NCBI GenBank assembly: GCA_047495785.1
Contig: JBLDXI010000010.1
Span: forward strand, 2,232,001-2,296,000
Length of the DNA: 64,000 nt
Source of the DNA: Lepidodermella squamata
Taxonomy: Eukaryota; Gastrotricha
Direction of reading: 5' to 3'
The notes beneath the pieces were generated by a model. That model was not told the origin of the DNA. It made no database searches and worked only from the letters and a program-made list of their open reading frames with translations. Positions 21,901 through 34,551 of this stretch are shown here, piece after piece. How positions within the stretch are numbered: the stretch's first letter is position 1; each line of letters starts with the position of its first letter. The position numbers were made by a program, and so were the translations under genes.

Positions 21901-23725
21901 AATGGTAACCAGACTCGGCGCTGTATTCACTATAAAGGAAGAATTATATAGGGTTATATTTAAGTACATATTATAGTATCACAATTTATTTTTCACAGTT
22001 TTCGTATTCAAGGAAAAACTGAGTTTGAGATGAAAGTAAAGCATATGACGACGAGGTACTAATGGAAATTTCTCGACTAATTGCGATAGGTATATGTGGT
22101 TTTCTTGAGGTAAAATGGCGAACTATAGAAATAATTAGGTATTTCAATTGACGCACCCGTTAACAACGCGGAACCATCGATCTGCAGGTAGTGGCCTACC
22201 GTTTTCTGTTCCATCTGGATTGAAGTAGTCTGAAAACAAGATCTCTTTGAATCGAATGCACGTGTTCTCCTCGACAAGTCGCAAATTGGCTCGCCAACTC
22301 GCCTCCAAATCACTAGCTGTTAGATATAAACAAAACAAGCAGGACGTTAGCATCGAAGGACCAATTTCCGACTGTGAGCTTCAACAAGGCTTCAACAGGG
22401 CCATCTACCTCGAGTATATCAGAAGCAACTTGGCCACCGTTTCACCTAATTTGACATTTTTTCGAGCAAGAGCTAACTATGACTTTCAAGGGCATGTTTT
22501 CCTCCAGGGTTTACCCTAGCTTCCTCATCTAGACTTACTCAACGGCGGCTGGGGGAAAATCATGAATGGCACGGGGTTTGACCATAGTGATTCGTTGAGA
22601 GCATCGCTCAGCACCGGCATCGCATCTTCGCCGTCTCGCGGCGACTTGAACAGACTGGCACCTGGCTGCAAGGAGAAAATTTACGTTATTCATATATTTT
22701 CCTATCGACTCTTGTGCCATTTTGAATTTAAAGGTAGAAAAATCGGAGCTTAAATCGGTATCAGCCTCATCCTTTGTATTATCTCCTCACCCTGTTAAAA
22801 TCATAATGAGGTTTTTCAAATGAAAATGAAGGCGGCAACAAGTTAGGAAATGCCCAGGAGGCGCGGCTTATTTTAAATGACCTGATGCTAGGTAAATTGA
22901 AATAAAGTGGGTTATTCAAATGGGCAATTTTGTCCGCACCTTAAAATATCTTTGAATTGATTTGGAAATTCCACTGGCATAACGTTCTTATCTATAACTA
23001 TCGAATTTTCCCCGTAATTCTGGTACCCAATCCTTGGTTTTGTTTAAACCAAAAATGTGTTTTTGGCTTGGTATTATAAAACTAGAATATATTTTAGCGG
23101 GACCAAATTTTGCCATTGCAGAACCTAATTTTAGCTAAGCAAAAGGTCGAAAATTTCAACGAAATTGGGGCAACGTATGAATTCTAGAGTGGGGAATGCG
23201 TCTTATACAGAATTGTACCCTGCATTTTACGATAATTTATTTAAAATTATGCTGATCAATCATTCTTGAAAGTTTCGAAAAAAGGTTGTAGGCCCATTAA
23301 AAATTCCAAAACTTGGTTCCACTAAAGTAAGATCCTTATAAAAATTCTTCGATAATACGACCCGGTAGCTTGGCCCTAAAGCGAAAATTTGAAAGGACAA
23401 AGGACGGTGTTGCGACAAATTTGCCTTTATATTGGCCGCGGTAAATTCTAACGACGCAATTTTGCGTGAAATTTCAATCGATGGGCGTGCGAAAAAAAAA
23501 CGTTAAATTATACGTGCCCAACCTGAGATGAACCGAGATTGCGCAAATTAAACTCGTTTCTCACCGTTGGAGCTGCTTCAGACTCAACCTAAAAGATAGC
23601 AGTTTTGATAAAAGATACTTTAAAACAGCGTCTCTTTTTACATTGCTTTGAAGCGCGCATACAACCGTCCTCGTCGCCATAAGGACAGCCGTTACCAAAG
23701 CGATAAAAATACCGGGAAGCTTCAT
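18944..23725 (-). CDS. Secreted mosaic protein B: inactive astacin-EGF-CUB-kringle-three 4-Cys modules
   Basis: Sixteen exons join in frame to 689 residues: 23725-23642, 23588-23565, 22665-22539, 22316-22157, 21929-21860, 21697-21662, 21426-21368, 21311-21091, 21042-20786, 20721-20667, 20333-19845, 19785-19607, 19424-19338, 19280-19212, 19153-19058, 19000-18944. Residues 1-25 are a signal peptide. The astacin domain keeps NTCIRFK, RYDRDDYL and TILPKD but the zinc motif reads KALLITLGS then YDFNR, so all three His and the Glu are lost; the Met-turn reads SASIPH. EGF (CLCPPGTGGRLC), CUB (SPNYPNAYPNGS, YCEDYVEF) and a kringle follow; this kringle lacks its first and sixth Cys. Three four-Cys modules close the protein. 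It is a shorter paralogue of gene A with the same domain order, without the lectin domains. Confidence 0.85.
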
Positions 23726-25583
23726 TTAGAAATCTAGATATTAAAACTTCGCAAAGAAAGTAATAGTAAAAACAAAAAAGTCTTGAAGATTATTTCAGTT
23801 GAATTCTGAAACAGGGGCATCATCGAGGGAAATTTGAAATTTATTTCCAGGTGTTCCGTAAGCACGCGAGTTGCTTACGGTTTCCTGGCGCGTGTCATTT
23901 TTGCCAAAAAAAATAAGGATATTTGGCGGTAGCAGATGTCCAGGTCAATGTTTCACTCGGAATAACCTCGAAAAATATTAGCCATGCCCATAACGTAAGC
24001 GTGGTTAATTTATTGGGCAAAACGACTTCTACGCGTAATTGTTTTCTATAAGTGAGGTTGAAAAAATTGCAATTAAAATCTCGAGGTGCCTTAAAAGACG
24101 CGCTTTCCAACGGTACCAAATAAAAAGTATTCTGAAAGTTTCCTGTTTTTATAAAAAAAATAAAAAGGTTGGCGTCAAAGCATCGACTTGTAAAAAAAAA
24201 TGGGACATTTGGCGCTGGGATTTTCTTACAGGTGAGCTCAAAGATTAAGCCGACGTGTGGCATTTTTGGACATAACGAATGCATTAAGCTAAAATTTGCG
24301 GGAAAAAAATTTGAATCGAGTTTGGATGACGCCATCAGTTTCTTGGCACCATGTGCGCATATTTTTTCGGAATTTCAATAACATTTCTGCACACATCCCG
24401 ACAATTCTGAATATGCAAATGAGGTGTCCAAATTCATCATAACCTTGCACCATTTTTATAAAATCAAGGTAACATGGGGAAAAAATTATGACATTTTGCA
24501 GAGACATGCGAATACGGACCCCCCTCATTCTCTGAAATTGCCACATTTGTTTAATTTTTTTTCCTGATTTTTCTAGATCTGAAAACTATGTTTTTGTCCG
24601 AAATAACAGCGTTTACGGTAGGTTCGATTTTTCTAGCTTTCACTCAGCATCAACGGCATTGTGATATATATTTATTTTCCAACATTCCAACTGTATCCAA
24701 AATTTTTGAAAAAATAAAGTAATATTAATAATGATGGTTATATGAATATTTTCAATATAATAGGTACATTATTGTTCAAAGGTACCACTAAGCGAGCCGT
24801 ATATGCCGTTTAATTTTTACAGTCATTCGTTTTCATTTTTAAGGTGTCAATTTTAATTGACCGCCGGGCGTTTTCCGGAATTTCTTCGAACATTCTATTG
24901 CCAAAGCGTACGCTTTTGAGGGAGAGATGACCACAGAATAAATTGGAATGCATAAATTAGCAAAATTGAACATTGACCGATCAAGTACCGTATGTGTACC
25001 GAATCAGTTGATGATCGGCCTAATATAAGCGTCATCATTTTTTCTAGCAGTTTTTCCAGTGATACTTTTTATACATTTTATAATAATTTATTTGTTCAAT
25101 TAGTTATAAAAATTTCGAAATAATGTTTGCAAAGGCATTTTTGGGCGAATTAAATATTAAGCTAAATATATATCATCCGCTTGAAAAATATAGCGTTGGT
25201 AGCTGTGCTCATGCGATATTTATTGATATAGCACTCGTAATTCATTTATATCTGGATTCTCCGCGCTCGATTTGGTCATCTCCACTCAGCTGCGCTACGT
25301 TCCAATTGCGCAAATCTCGTGCAACGAACTCAGATATGAATAAAATCGTATAGAATATCCGACAAATATTAAAATAATTTGAACATATTTTATTTCTAGA
25401 AATAATTTCTAGTTGATTGAGACTTGGTATGTAGTTGTTGTGCCACGTGTCGCATGAATCGCGTGCGTCATTTTCTTGGCAAAAGCGAACTCTAGCTTTT
25501 AAGAGCTACAAAGCCTAAAACCAAGCGGTTCTGCATTTTTCTTAGTCAAATAGATCTCACCAGCATTGAAGAACTGCTGATCT
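23726..25583. other. AT-rich intergenic region
   Basis: These 1.9 kb lie between divergently transcribed genes. Homopolymer runs and short frames only; no supported gene, repeat array or RNA. Confidence 0.4.
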
Positions 25584-28500
25584 ATGCCGCCTGTGAAAAA
25601 TAGTAACGGTTCGAATACCACAGCTGCCGATGGCGTCCTTTACCTGGAACAGTTGACGGTCGATGAGCTGAGAACTCGACTTCGAACCCAAAAGCTGTCA
25701 ACTTCCGGACTCAAGGTGACTAAATAAAAAGCAATTTTGTAGCTTCTCCGAATTTCCTCCAAGAAAAATATTTTACAGATTTATTTTGATTTTTTTCGCA
25801 GCTATAGCTGAATCTTATAGGCTCTTGAAATTCGAAAAATTCAATTTTCCTTAAAAATCAAATAAATTTTCGGACTTATAATTAGGAATTACTTGTAATT
25901 TATTGAATATTGAACATTATTCGTTCATCAACATTTTCAATTTTTCCAGCTTCAGCTAATAAAACGCCTAAAATTAGCCAGACTCAGTGACTTCGACCTT
26001 CAAAAGTTGTGCCGAGATCGCGGCTTGCCCCTCGCCAGCGACGAACAAGTAGTAATTCCCGAATCTCAGGAACAATCAAAACCAGTCAAGCGGAACGCCG
26101 GTGTCAAGAAACGATCGCCGCTATCAACGCGCCGCGATATGATCAGTGCCCTCGAAAAACTGCCAGGCATCATCGAACTAGCGGCTAGATTCGGCCCGGC
26201 AGTCGAGAATCGCCCCGAGATTTGCGACGATTCAATAGTGCCGCTCGGTGACCAGAATGAACAGGATGCAAGTTTCGATGACGTGGTACCTGCGGTCGAA
26301 CGAGTCATGCCAGCGAGCAAGGTGGCCACAAAGAAAGGCATGGATGGCTGGATTCCTGGCTACAGACCCACCGAACTGCTGAGCTATGCGACTGGAGATA
26401 TCGATCAGGATTTAGGTTAGTCATTTATGAATGAAGCATTGATTCTAAAACTGGAAAACTGGCGAAGTCGGAAAACACTTTCAAAATTTGAAAAATTTGA
26501 AGAATTTTTTACGTGGCAGAAGTTGGCGGCCCAATTTTTTAAAACATTAACGGCCACCTTTTATTGTCGGAATGGTGTATCTGCCAAGTGATATTCTCAA
26601 TGTATACATCTGGCAACGCATTTTAAGATACTTATTTCCCTGACTCAACTCTTCTAGAGGTGGGCCGTTGAGGGGTGGGCCGCCAACTTCCATTTTAACG
26701 GGATTTTTGGAAGTTGGCGGCCCACTTGTCAGCGGCCCACCCTGCCAATACGCCACTCGATTGCCCTAGTCCAGTACATCTCAAATATATATTATTCAGT
26801 CATGTGCTGTATCATCAGCATAACACCATGTAGGAGCAAATAACCGAATTTAAATTTCATCCTGAATATTGCTAGCTAGGCCGATTTATTTAAACAGCGG
26901 CCATAGTTTTCAGCAAATGCTAGAAATGACGGAACAATAATGTTCAATGCTGTCGAGAAGACCGATCGTAACTAGTTTCTCAGCAGCCGGTGCGAAAGGG
27001 CGGTCGTCACGAACGACAACTTCGCAGTTGTGCTTGATCACCCGCACTTCACGTTTGTAAAGCATGGCATAGGCTGCAAGCGAGTCGTTTTCGGCATATG
27101 TTGTTGACTGCTTGAGAGTGGCCACTAATGAAAATTTAAAGAAAGGTCAATTCAATAACCACGAGCTATGATCGATTCAAACCTCGTTTTGCGAATGACT
27201 GCGCCTTTGTCCTGCTTTCGCCAACCCGGACAAAGTCCTGAAAATGGTCCCGGTTTTCCGACATGAACAGGTTTGTCTCCGCTCGCAGCCTCGCAGCGGT
27301 TTCAGCACATTCGAATCCTTTTTCTTGGTGTGCCAGGGCGTGGAACAGGCAGCTCCCGTCTCCCACAACATCACGCAAAAGGAGGCCTAATGATGCGAGC
27401 TTCGCTATAAGGATGTTGAGCTCCTCTCCGTAGGGGAGAGTCTTGAGTTTCGCAGATTTCGGAGTTGTCGAAGGCGAAGGTGAAGACGAAGGCGAGACCC
27501 GTAAAGCCCTTTTCGAAGGCTTGCGACCTATGGGGCTGTCTTCTCGAGGCGGTGAATGATAGGAAGACGAACTACTAGCCGTCGACTCGACACTGAGGTG
27601 ACGTTTTTGTGTCACATTTTTGTCTTTTCTTGGTCGACCGGGCTTCCTCTTCACTATTGGCAGCGTAGTTGCATTGATTGCCTTTGGCGGTCGCCCGCGA
27701 CCTCTTTTCGCTGCAAAGATAGGCAGTTGCACTTCATCTGGAATTTCGGAAACGATGTGCTGTTCAGAAATTGATTCGACAGCGCTGAGGTCGATTGGTT
27801 GGAATTCAACGGCTGGAACGGAATTTGATGAGTCCGAAGCTAACAGATCACGGGGTTGCATGTTTTCATGGCGCACCCCGAATACATGTTTATCACGGAA
27901 GCGTCTGAGCGTGGCCAATGACGCTTTGTTTAAACGCGGCACGTGCATCGGTCGCAAGCCGTTCCTTTTTCTGCAACCCCATTGGGCTTCTTCTTTGCCA
28001 GGAGCAACCGATCTCCTCTTGGCTGTCTTGATGAGGATGGCCTTTTTGAGAAGTCGTTTAGCCAACGATTTGGACAGCTGCGCCACTCGATCCAAAGCCT
28101 CCTTAACAAGGCCATACGAAGCTTCTTGCGTGTCGCGAAGAGTAAGCGCAGGTGTTCGTCGACCTAATTTCTTCCCAACCAGACAGTGTTTGTAGGTCCT
28201 AATGTGCGACTCGACAGGAGCTTGGCTCAATCGACCAGTAGAACATGTCGGAAGATGTGACTTGATATACAACGCTGACCACATACACATGAAAGGTAAG
28301 AACTGAGCCTTGTCCGTTAAGGTTTCGACAACCTTCTTGCATTTCAGGTCGTTTTTCTTGCCGTCGCCTGTTTTCAATAGTTTCGACTCGACTGAGGCTT
28401 GTTCGGCCGTGAAAACAGCAGTCAAAGGAGAAATCTTCGAATATTTTTGAGGCATTGGCAGTGGCTGATATCTTGGAACATCGTCCTCATTCTTGACTTC

Positions 28501-31500
28501 GTGATCAGATTCGTCGCTCGCCTCGTGTTCGCCTCGGTTCGCCTCGTTCCTTTCGTTTACTTCGTCTATGTCGTCGATATGGTCGAAACTTTCGATTTCC
28601 ATGCCAACCCATGTGGTTTCGATGAAATTTCGGCCCTCCGAAGCATCAACCTCGAATTCTGCGCAGAAAATGGCGACGATCGCACGCCAAATGCGAAAAA
28701 TCTCGCGTTTCGAGCAAGACGCTTGAAGTACACCAAAGCATTTCAGCGCCAGTTTACGAGCTTCTTTCTTCACGCCTTTCTCCTTCAGGTACCTTGAAAG
28801 ATCATGCATCAAGTGATTTATGCAAAAGATGACGAGAGTTCCGGAAGTTGGCAGGGTTTTGTCGTCTTTGTGAGCGTCAATAAACAAGCGGCTCAGGTTG
28901 ATCACGTAGCTTCGCAGATTTTTCTCGCAAAATGTAATCACCACGGCATGAAGCTCTGCGAAACAGCAATCGATTACCACCACTCTCGGCATTTTCGCCG
29001 TCCTGTGAGCTCGTTCTACCGCCGATTTCCAGGTCTTTAAAAAACAGGGAAACGTAATTTTTTTATTAGCTGTCAGATTCAAAATCAATGGGAGTTCGAA
29101 AATTTTCCATAGCTTAAAAAATGGGTCCAAAGATCACTCGCAAAAATCCGTCAAATTTAGGCTTGCTTTGGAGAATTTTCAGAAAATCAAGGTAAGCTCG
29201 TAAATTAATAAAAGAAATACAGGTAACCCAGGGATACAAATATGAAGCCCCAATATTTTACCTGGAATTTTGCGAGGTCAGCTTGATTTTACAAAAAAGT
29301 TAGAGTGAGTGCCTGAATTTTTTGCCTTAAACTTGAATACAAGAGCCAAACAATGGGTTAATGTTTACCTTCAAAAAGAAAGCGATTCTGTCGCCAGTCT
29401 GCTCAGCAGAAATCAGCTCACCCACCGGGTAACCCACAGACTTGCCATCAACCGTTGTAGGCAGAAATGCGTATAAAAAAACGCGCTTGCCCGTTTCATA
29501 GTCAAGTTTCCATATACCACCTGTCGCATCCAACACACAAATGATGTAGCCATGCTTGACTGCTTCAAAGAATAATTCAATTGACAAGTCGAAGTAAAGA
29601 ACTAGACCCATCGGATAATCCTAATAGAATCAATATTAAAAGCTGCTTATTCACAAGTTAATAGTTACTCACAATTGACTGTCGAATGTAAGGTCTTCCT
29701 TTGGCATTTTGTTCATCCCGCAGTTTAATGAGATCAAAGCGGGGATCAGCATCGGCTCGACCAGCTATAAAACAGTTCATGAATTCGTTTCATTTTATTC
29801 ATAAAAATTAATTCTCATACCCAAGTTTATCTTTTCCGACTGAATTTTCTGTAGTACGGACAGGTCTGGTACCTCTTTCGTGGGCATTTGAGCAAGCATC
29901 TCGCCATGTAGCTTCTTCGCTGTAGTCTTTTTCAATTCTTCGGACAATTTCTCGCGTTTGTTGCCGGAAATTTTCTCCACCCGTGGCTCTCCTTCATGAT
30001 TGAAAACGCCTTATACGTTCAATGATTATTTAGTTGGAAAATAAATAAGAGAAATAACAATACCAGAAACAACTTTCAGCTCGAATTTGAAGAAACCAGT
30101 TCCGGTATCGTCCAAATCGCAGCTGAATTCGAAACTTCGACACTTGGGGTATTGGCATTCCCCCTTGCCAGTCGCCATTCGAGTGCCCTCGGTGATGCTA
30201 TGACCATCGAAACTGATTGGGCATGTTGTTGCTGGCTTGGAAGCATCGCGTAGTAACTGCGCCCAGCCTTCCGGAAATTTCCATTTAAGTCGAGGCTTGC
30301 CACTTCTCAAAGTTCCACTCCTCTTCTGGACTGGGTTTAATGCGCTTGAGAAAGGCACATTCACGCAGAAATGCTCATACTCCACCTGGTTTGTTTTCTC
30401 CAGCACTTCGAGATGCGAGCCTCCGCAGCCTTTTTTCCGCACTTCATCCCTGTATCTTTCATACGCGCACTTCCTTTGATCCCAATCATTCGGCTTTTGC
30501 TGTTTAGTGCAAACATAAGCCCACACTGAGTTGTCATCTCGCCCTAATTAATAAATAAGTGAAACAAAGGAATGGGGAATTATTTAAGTGACTTACAAGA
30601 TAAATTCAGCTCCTTCCAGTTGCTCAGTTCAGAAAGTATTTCTTCCGCAGATTTCATATTTTCGCATTATCGAGTTTAGAAACGAGATGATGAACTCAGT
30701 TCAGTTTCAACTTTTTTTACTTGTGAGCAGCGCGCGCGATGCTAAATTCGCGCGCAAACCATCACATTGGTGCCACCTTTCTTTGCTCAGATGGCCATTT
30801 TTCATTTTGACGGAACTAATTTTCGATTTTTCAGAAAAAATTGTTGAAAGGCCTCAAGCACCATTGTGTCTACATATATAATTTCAGATAATGTACTCGA
30901 CTATTGATGTACTCGTAAGTAGCCACTTAGACACGCCAGATACCCATTTAAAAAATTTAGGTTTCAGAAATCCTTCTTCTAGCTCACCTTTGGAGGCAGT
31001 AAATAAAGAGCAACTTGAGCGTACTGTTCGCGCATAAAATAACGAAAAATGTCATTTTTTATTACCGTTATATTCTTATTATATTCAACAAAGTTGGCTG
31101 CTTTATATATTTTCACGATGTACTCGACTAGGGCAATCGAGTGGCGTATTGGCAGGATGGGCCGCTGACAAGTGGGCCGCCAACTTCCAAAAATCCCGTT
31201 AAAATGGAAGTTGGCGGCCCACCCCCCAGCGGCCCACCTCTGGAAGAGTTGAGTCATGGAAACAAGTATCTTAAAATGCGCTGCCAGATGAATGGATTAA
31301 GAAAATCACTTGGCAGGAATGCCATTTCGACCATAAAGGGTGGCCGTTAATATTTTAAAAAATTGGGCCGCTAACTTCTGCCACGTGAATTTTTTAATTA
31401 GAATTTTTAATTAGAAATTAGTAAATTTTAATTTTTAATTTTTCAATTTTTGAAATTCAAAAAAATTCGAAAATGAGAAAGCTATTAATGTATATTTTAA

Positions 31501-33559
31501 TTCAGTTAAATTTCATGAAATCGGAAATATGTAATTTGAAATTCCTTCGATGACAAATATTTCAAAATTAAAATTATATTCCTAATAAATAGGCATATTT
31601 TAACTTTTCGATTTCTTGAATAAGTTTGATTGTTTTTTATGGCTTTTTCAGTCAGTGAAGCTACAAGCGGCTCAACAGCCGGGCGCATCGGAGCGTGGCT
31701 GAGTTCACGATCCGTGACGCGCTGCCTCTGCTGCAAATTACTACTCAGCGACGGCGGTGTGGCGCGGCATCTCGGCGTCGACCACGCTCTTGACCCTGAC
31801 CCCAACGACGGCTGCACGCAAGGCGCCATTCTGTTCAAGGCCACGGGTGCTGAGGGTGTCATGTCGCTGTACGTTTGGGCGCGGGAGAGTTCGACATTTG
31901 CCGAAATGGCGTCGCATGTTGCGGCGAAGTGGTTCGCACCGTGTCGCGCGTGTGACCACGTCGCGACAATCTACGTTGACAATGACAGTCGCCAAGGGCA
32001 GGCTGGCAATCGACCCATCGCAGTGTTCTACGCCCAGCCACACGAAAAAGTGAGTTGAGGTGGTTGGAAATAATTGACAGGAAATATTGGCAAAAATCGA
32101 GTATGTCCGGAACGAGTACAACTGAAATTTCGATTTTTTTTCAAATGGAGTGAAATTTCTGAAATTTGTCCAGTATGAGGTCATATTTTTCGAAATTCAA
32201 ATTTATGACATTGAATTTGGCTGGTAAACGTAATAGTGTCCGGAACTAGGTCAAATTTTTAGTTTCCAATAGTGTCCTAAACGAGGTGAGATTGACTTTG
32301 ACATTTTTGTTCAGGTTTGCATTGGGCCTGCTTTCTCGATGCGAGAGCCGTTGTACACTCACCTGGGCGAGCTATTCGAACGTCGCAAACTTCGCCTCGT
32401 TTTCGGCGAAGACAACGACGTGACTCGCATCGAATTGCAGATGTGCCGCTTAATCAGGCCACCCCGAGACAATTGCACCGGTGGGATCCTGGCTGAGTCG
32501 CTACTCCCCGAAATCCCGTGCTCAAACTGCGGCCGATCAGCTACAATGACCGTCGCGAATCGCAAGGGCGGCCTCGGCCAAGCCGACCGCAACGAGTTCT
32601 TCTGCGGCAAACGTTGCGCGGCTGCCTCGGGCTATCGCGCCCGTCTCGTCCGCCTCACCAATTCGCCTCGCTGCTCGTCGTGCAAATGCGCCCAGTTCAT
32701 CTACCCATCACCTGCTGGAGTCACCCATTGGCAGGCTGCGTTGGATGAAGAGGCGCGGCAAGATTCAGTCGAGCGTGACGAGGTTGAAGATATCGCCCGA
32801 TTGGAAGATCTCGCCGAGGAAGATATCGATGAGATTTGCATGGTTCCGGAGGGTTATGAAGATCAGGATGTTTCGTGGTACCGATTCACTGATTCGGATG
32901 AAGTCGGGCGTGACGAGGGATCTGCCGTGGTTCCAGATAATGCAGCAGGTAAAGATTTTTGAAAAATTTACCTTAGAAAATGGGTTCCCTTAATTGCCGG
33001 AATGAAAATACCGAAGGAATTCGTAAAAATACCGAGATTTACCAATCCTGTTGCCGTCGGGTTTTTTCGGGTATATTTTGATATTTCTGTGGAGAAGGGA
33101 TGCGGAATCATATATCTAGTCATTCCAGAGAAACTTCCGTAAGATATTGAATGGGAGACAACCTTCACTCCCCTGAATTTTCTCTTTGCAGGATCTGATG
33201 AAGCTGCTGAAGAAGAGCCAAGCAGCGACGATACGTTGACGAGCAGTGATACGGGAGCCAACTCGACGATAACCGAGCATTCTTTTGACAAATCGCCTGA
33301 GAAATCGCCGGTCCACGCAACGCCGCTGGACGCAGCCATTCCGCACCCCGAAGCTCCGCCCACTGTCATTCGCCGACCTTTCCGGTTGTCACAGGTCCCC
33401 GAAAACGCGCCGGATGCTACGCCGACAGGGCTCATGTCGAAGAAGCCTATGCGCATTGACGCTATGATGCCGAGCGTGAAAGCTGTGGTGGTAGAGCCTA
33501 CGTCGAACAAACCTGCGGCTGTTGCGAAGAAAGCGAATCGAAAAAGCTTATTCTCGTGA
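25584..33559 (+). CDS. SAP-domain protein with Cys/His clusters and acidic region, split by a transposon-bearing intron
   Basis: Exons 25584-25715, 25950-26415, 31652-32049, 32315-32948 and 33192-33559 sum to 1998 nt, exactly 665 codons plus stop. The first two exons form a SAP motif (LTVDELRTRLRTQKLSTSGL, then KLQLIKRL-like), a DNA-binding helix-helix element of chromatin proteins. Exon 3 has CLCCKLL with HLGVDH and a CRACDH cluster; exon 4 has CSNCGRSA, FFCGKRC and CSSCKC clusters, so several zinc-binding sites are likely, then an acidic stretch (DIARLEDLAEEDIDE). The C terminus is Ser/Pro/Lys-rich. A chromatin or RNA-associated nuclear role is inference; I recognise no named family beyond SAP. 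The 5.2-kb intron 26416-31651 contains a full transposon; the other introns are 230-270 bp. Confidence 0.75.
26502..26510 (+). repeat. Target-site duplication, left copy
   Basis: GAATTTTTT immediately outside the left inverted repeat; an identical 9-mer is at 31387-31395. Nine-base duplications are typical of Mutator-like elements. Confidence 0.85.
26511..26780 (+). repeat. Left terminal inverted repeat of the transposon
   Basis: About 270 bp, reverse complement of 31117-31386 with substitutions. Internal short repeats of GGCCGCCAACTTCCA in both orientations lie within it, so each TIR is itself partly palindromic, a possible transposase-binding array. Confidence 0.85.
26910..30657 (-). CDS. 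MULE/NOF-like transposase with AT-hooks and C-terminal OTU cysteine protease domain
   Basis: Seven exons join in frame to 1,040 residues: 30657-30597, 30543-30064, 29991-29821, 29764-29673, 29620-29369, 29034-27183, 27124-26910. The catalytic acids expected for an RNase H-fold transposase are visible: CVLDATGG, VVVIDCCFAELH followed by FCINHLMHDL (C-x2-H), and PVESHIRTYKH for the Glu. After this come two AT-hooks, RGRGRPPK and RKPGRPRK, and an OTU domain with GDGSCLFHAL (Asp and nucleophile Cys), AENDSLAAYAMLY and a final IEHYCSV His. No frame break is seen, so it may be active. OTU enzymes cleave ubiquitin-like linkages; why a transposase carries one is unknown. Ulp1 or OTU domains are known in some other transposon families. 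Confidence 0.85.
31117..31386 (-). repeat. Right terminal inverted repeat of the transposon
   Basis: Inverted partner of 26511-26780, ending CTGCCACGT next to the target duplication. Confidence 0.85.
31387..31395 (+). repeat. Target-site duplication, right copy
   Basis: GAATTTTTT, identical to 26502-26510. An unmutated duplication points to a fairly recent insertion. Confidence 0.85.
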
Positions 33560-33637
33560 TCTCGACAATAAGAACTACGGACCAATCGCATATTTCTGAC
33601 AAACTATTGCTTATCTTAAGAATTCTTTGTTTCTTTC

Positions 33638-33643
33638 AATAAA
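33638..33643 (+). terminator. Polyadenylation signal of the SAP-domain gene
   Basis: AATAAA 78 bases after the stop at 33559. The following 900 bp to 34551 contain no supported gene. Confidence 0.6.
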
Positions 33644-34551
33644 CTGATATTTCCTGTTAATCCAAAGTGCGTTTTGAGAGGTGTTCGGCTCCTTTGCATT
33701 TGCTGAAATGCACGTCGGATGTTATCGCGAAGTGAGCACTTGGGTACGCAGATCGCTGACATCCCCGCATATATCTGAATACTCTTATATACTCTGAATA
33801 GAATCCCCCGACGTCTGCTACGATGAACCGGGAAACAGGGTCACCCAAGTAACTGTGATGAGCAAAACATGTTGACAGGATCTTTAGAAATGCTTCCATT
33901 TGCTAACAGATTGTCGGGCTGAGCAGGAGAATTAAGGATTATAACTACTTAGACACAAATGCGCGGGCAGTCATCGAAAATTCGAACGTGCTGAGTGTGG
34001 GAAAAAGCTTTGGTGAAAGAGAGGTATGGTGTAGGCGAAATTGTGTCTATGAAGCTTCACCGTTATTATTAACTTGGACTTCCTAGAACATGACGGAAAT
34101 ATTGGCGAGTTAATTAGCGGAAAAACTCAAAACTATAGACTTGACATGCTAGAAGACAAATCATCGCTTTGATATACGGCCTTTTAGAATGAAGCGCTTA
34201 ATCATAATAGCAATGCGGCAATTGGTGCGATGATCAGATACAGCGAATAGGAATCAAGGCACCGTTTTACTTTAATAAACGCTAAATTTTACAAGTTAGT
34301 GCTGAAAGGTGTCCAGTATTGAAGGTGGAAGATTTCGATTATACGGGCGGTGCCCGAGTACGCGAATATGAGTAAATCGTGTTTACAATGATTTGAAAGA
34401 TAATATTAACGTCGGTTGCTTCAAGTTCGTTCACATGATAAATTTGTTGCGGCCTGAATCGATCTGGTTAATAAAAAAATCGGAAGGCTATAAGAAGGCA
34501 GCGACAAATTTCAAGGTTACCAAAAACATTTTTAGCTATCCGCTCAAGATT

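Larger units (their letters stand above)
26511..31386. mobile_element. Complete MULE/NOF-like DNA transposon with OTU-domain transposase
   Basis: The 4,876-bp element starts ACGTGGCAGAAGTTGGCGG and ends with the inverted counterpart. Its terminal inverted repeats are about 270 bp (26511-26780 and 31117-31386) and differ by scattered substitutions. Both flanks carry the duplication GAATTTTTT. The element sits inside an intron of the SAP gene, antisense to it, and carries one intron-containing gene (26910-30657). Long TIRs, a 9-bp duplication and the transposase signature place it with Mutator-like elements, closest in my judgement to the NOF/foldback branch; the exact clade needs a tree. Confidence 0.9.

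Noticed and set aside
24039-24546. Short frames on both strands at 24.0-24.5 kb
   Set aside because: Low-complexity Lys/Phe/Ile-rich translations from AT-rich DNA, no credible splice sites.
27620-28195. Long plus-strand frames inside the transposon (also 28399-28797)
   Set aside because: They are antisense shadows of the transposase exon 29034-27183, whose domains and phases are clear.
31757-32184. Overlapping frames on both strands over SAP-gene exon 3
   Set aside because: Shadows of exon 31652-32049, which has matching splice phases on both sides and Cys clusters.
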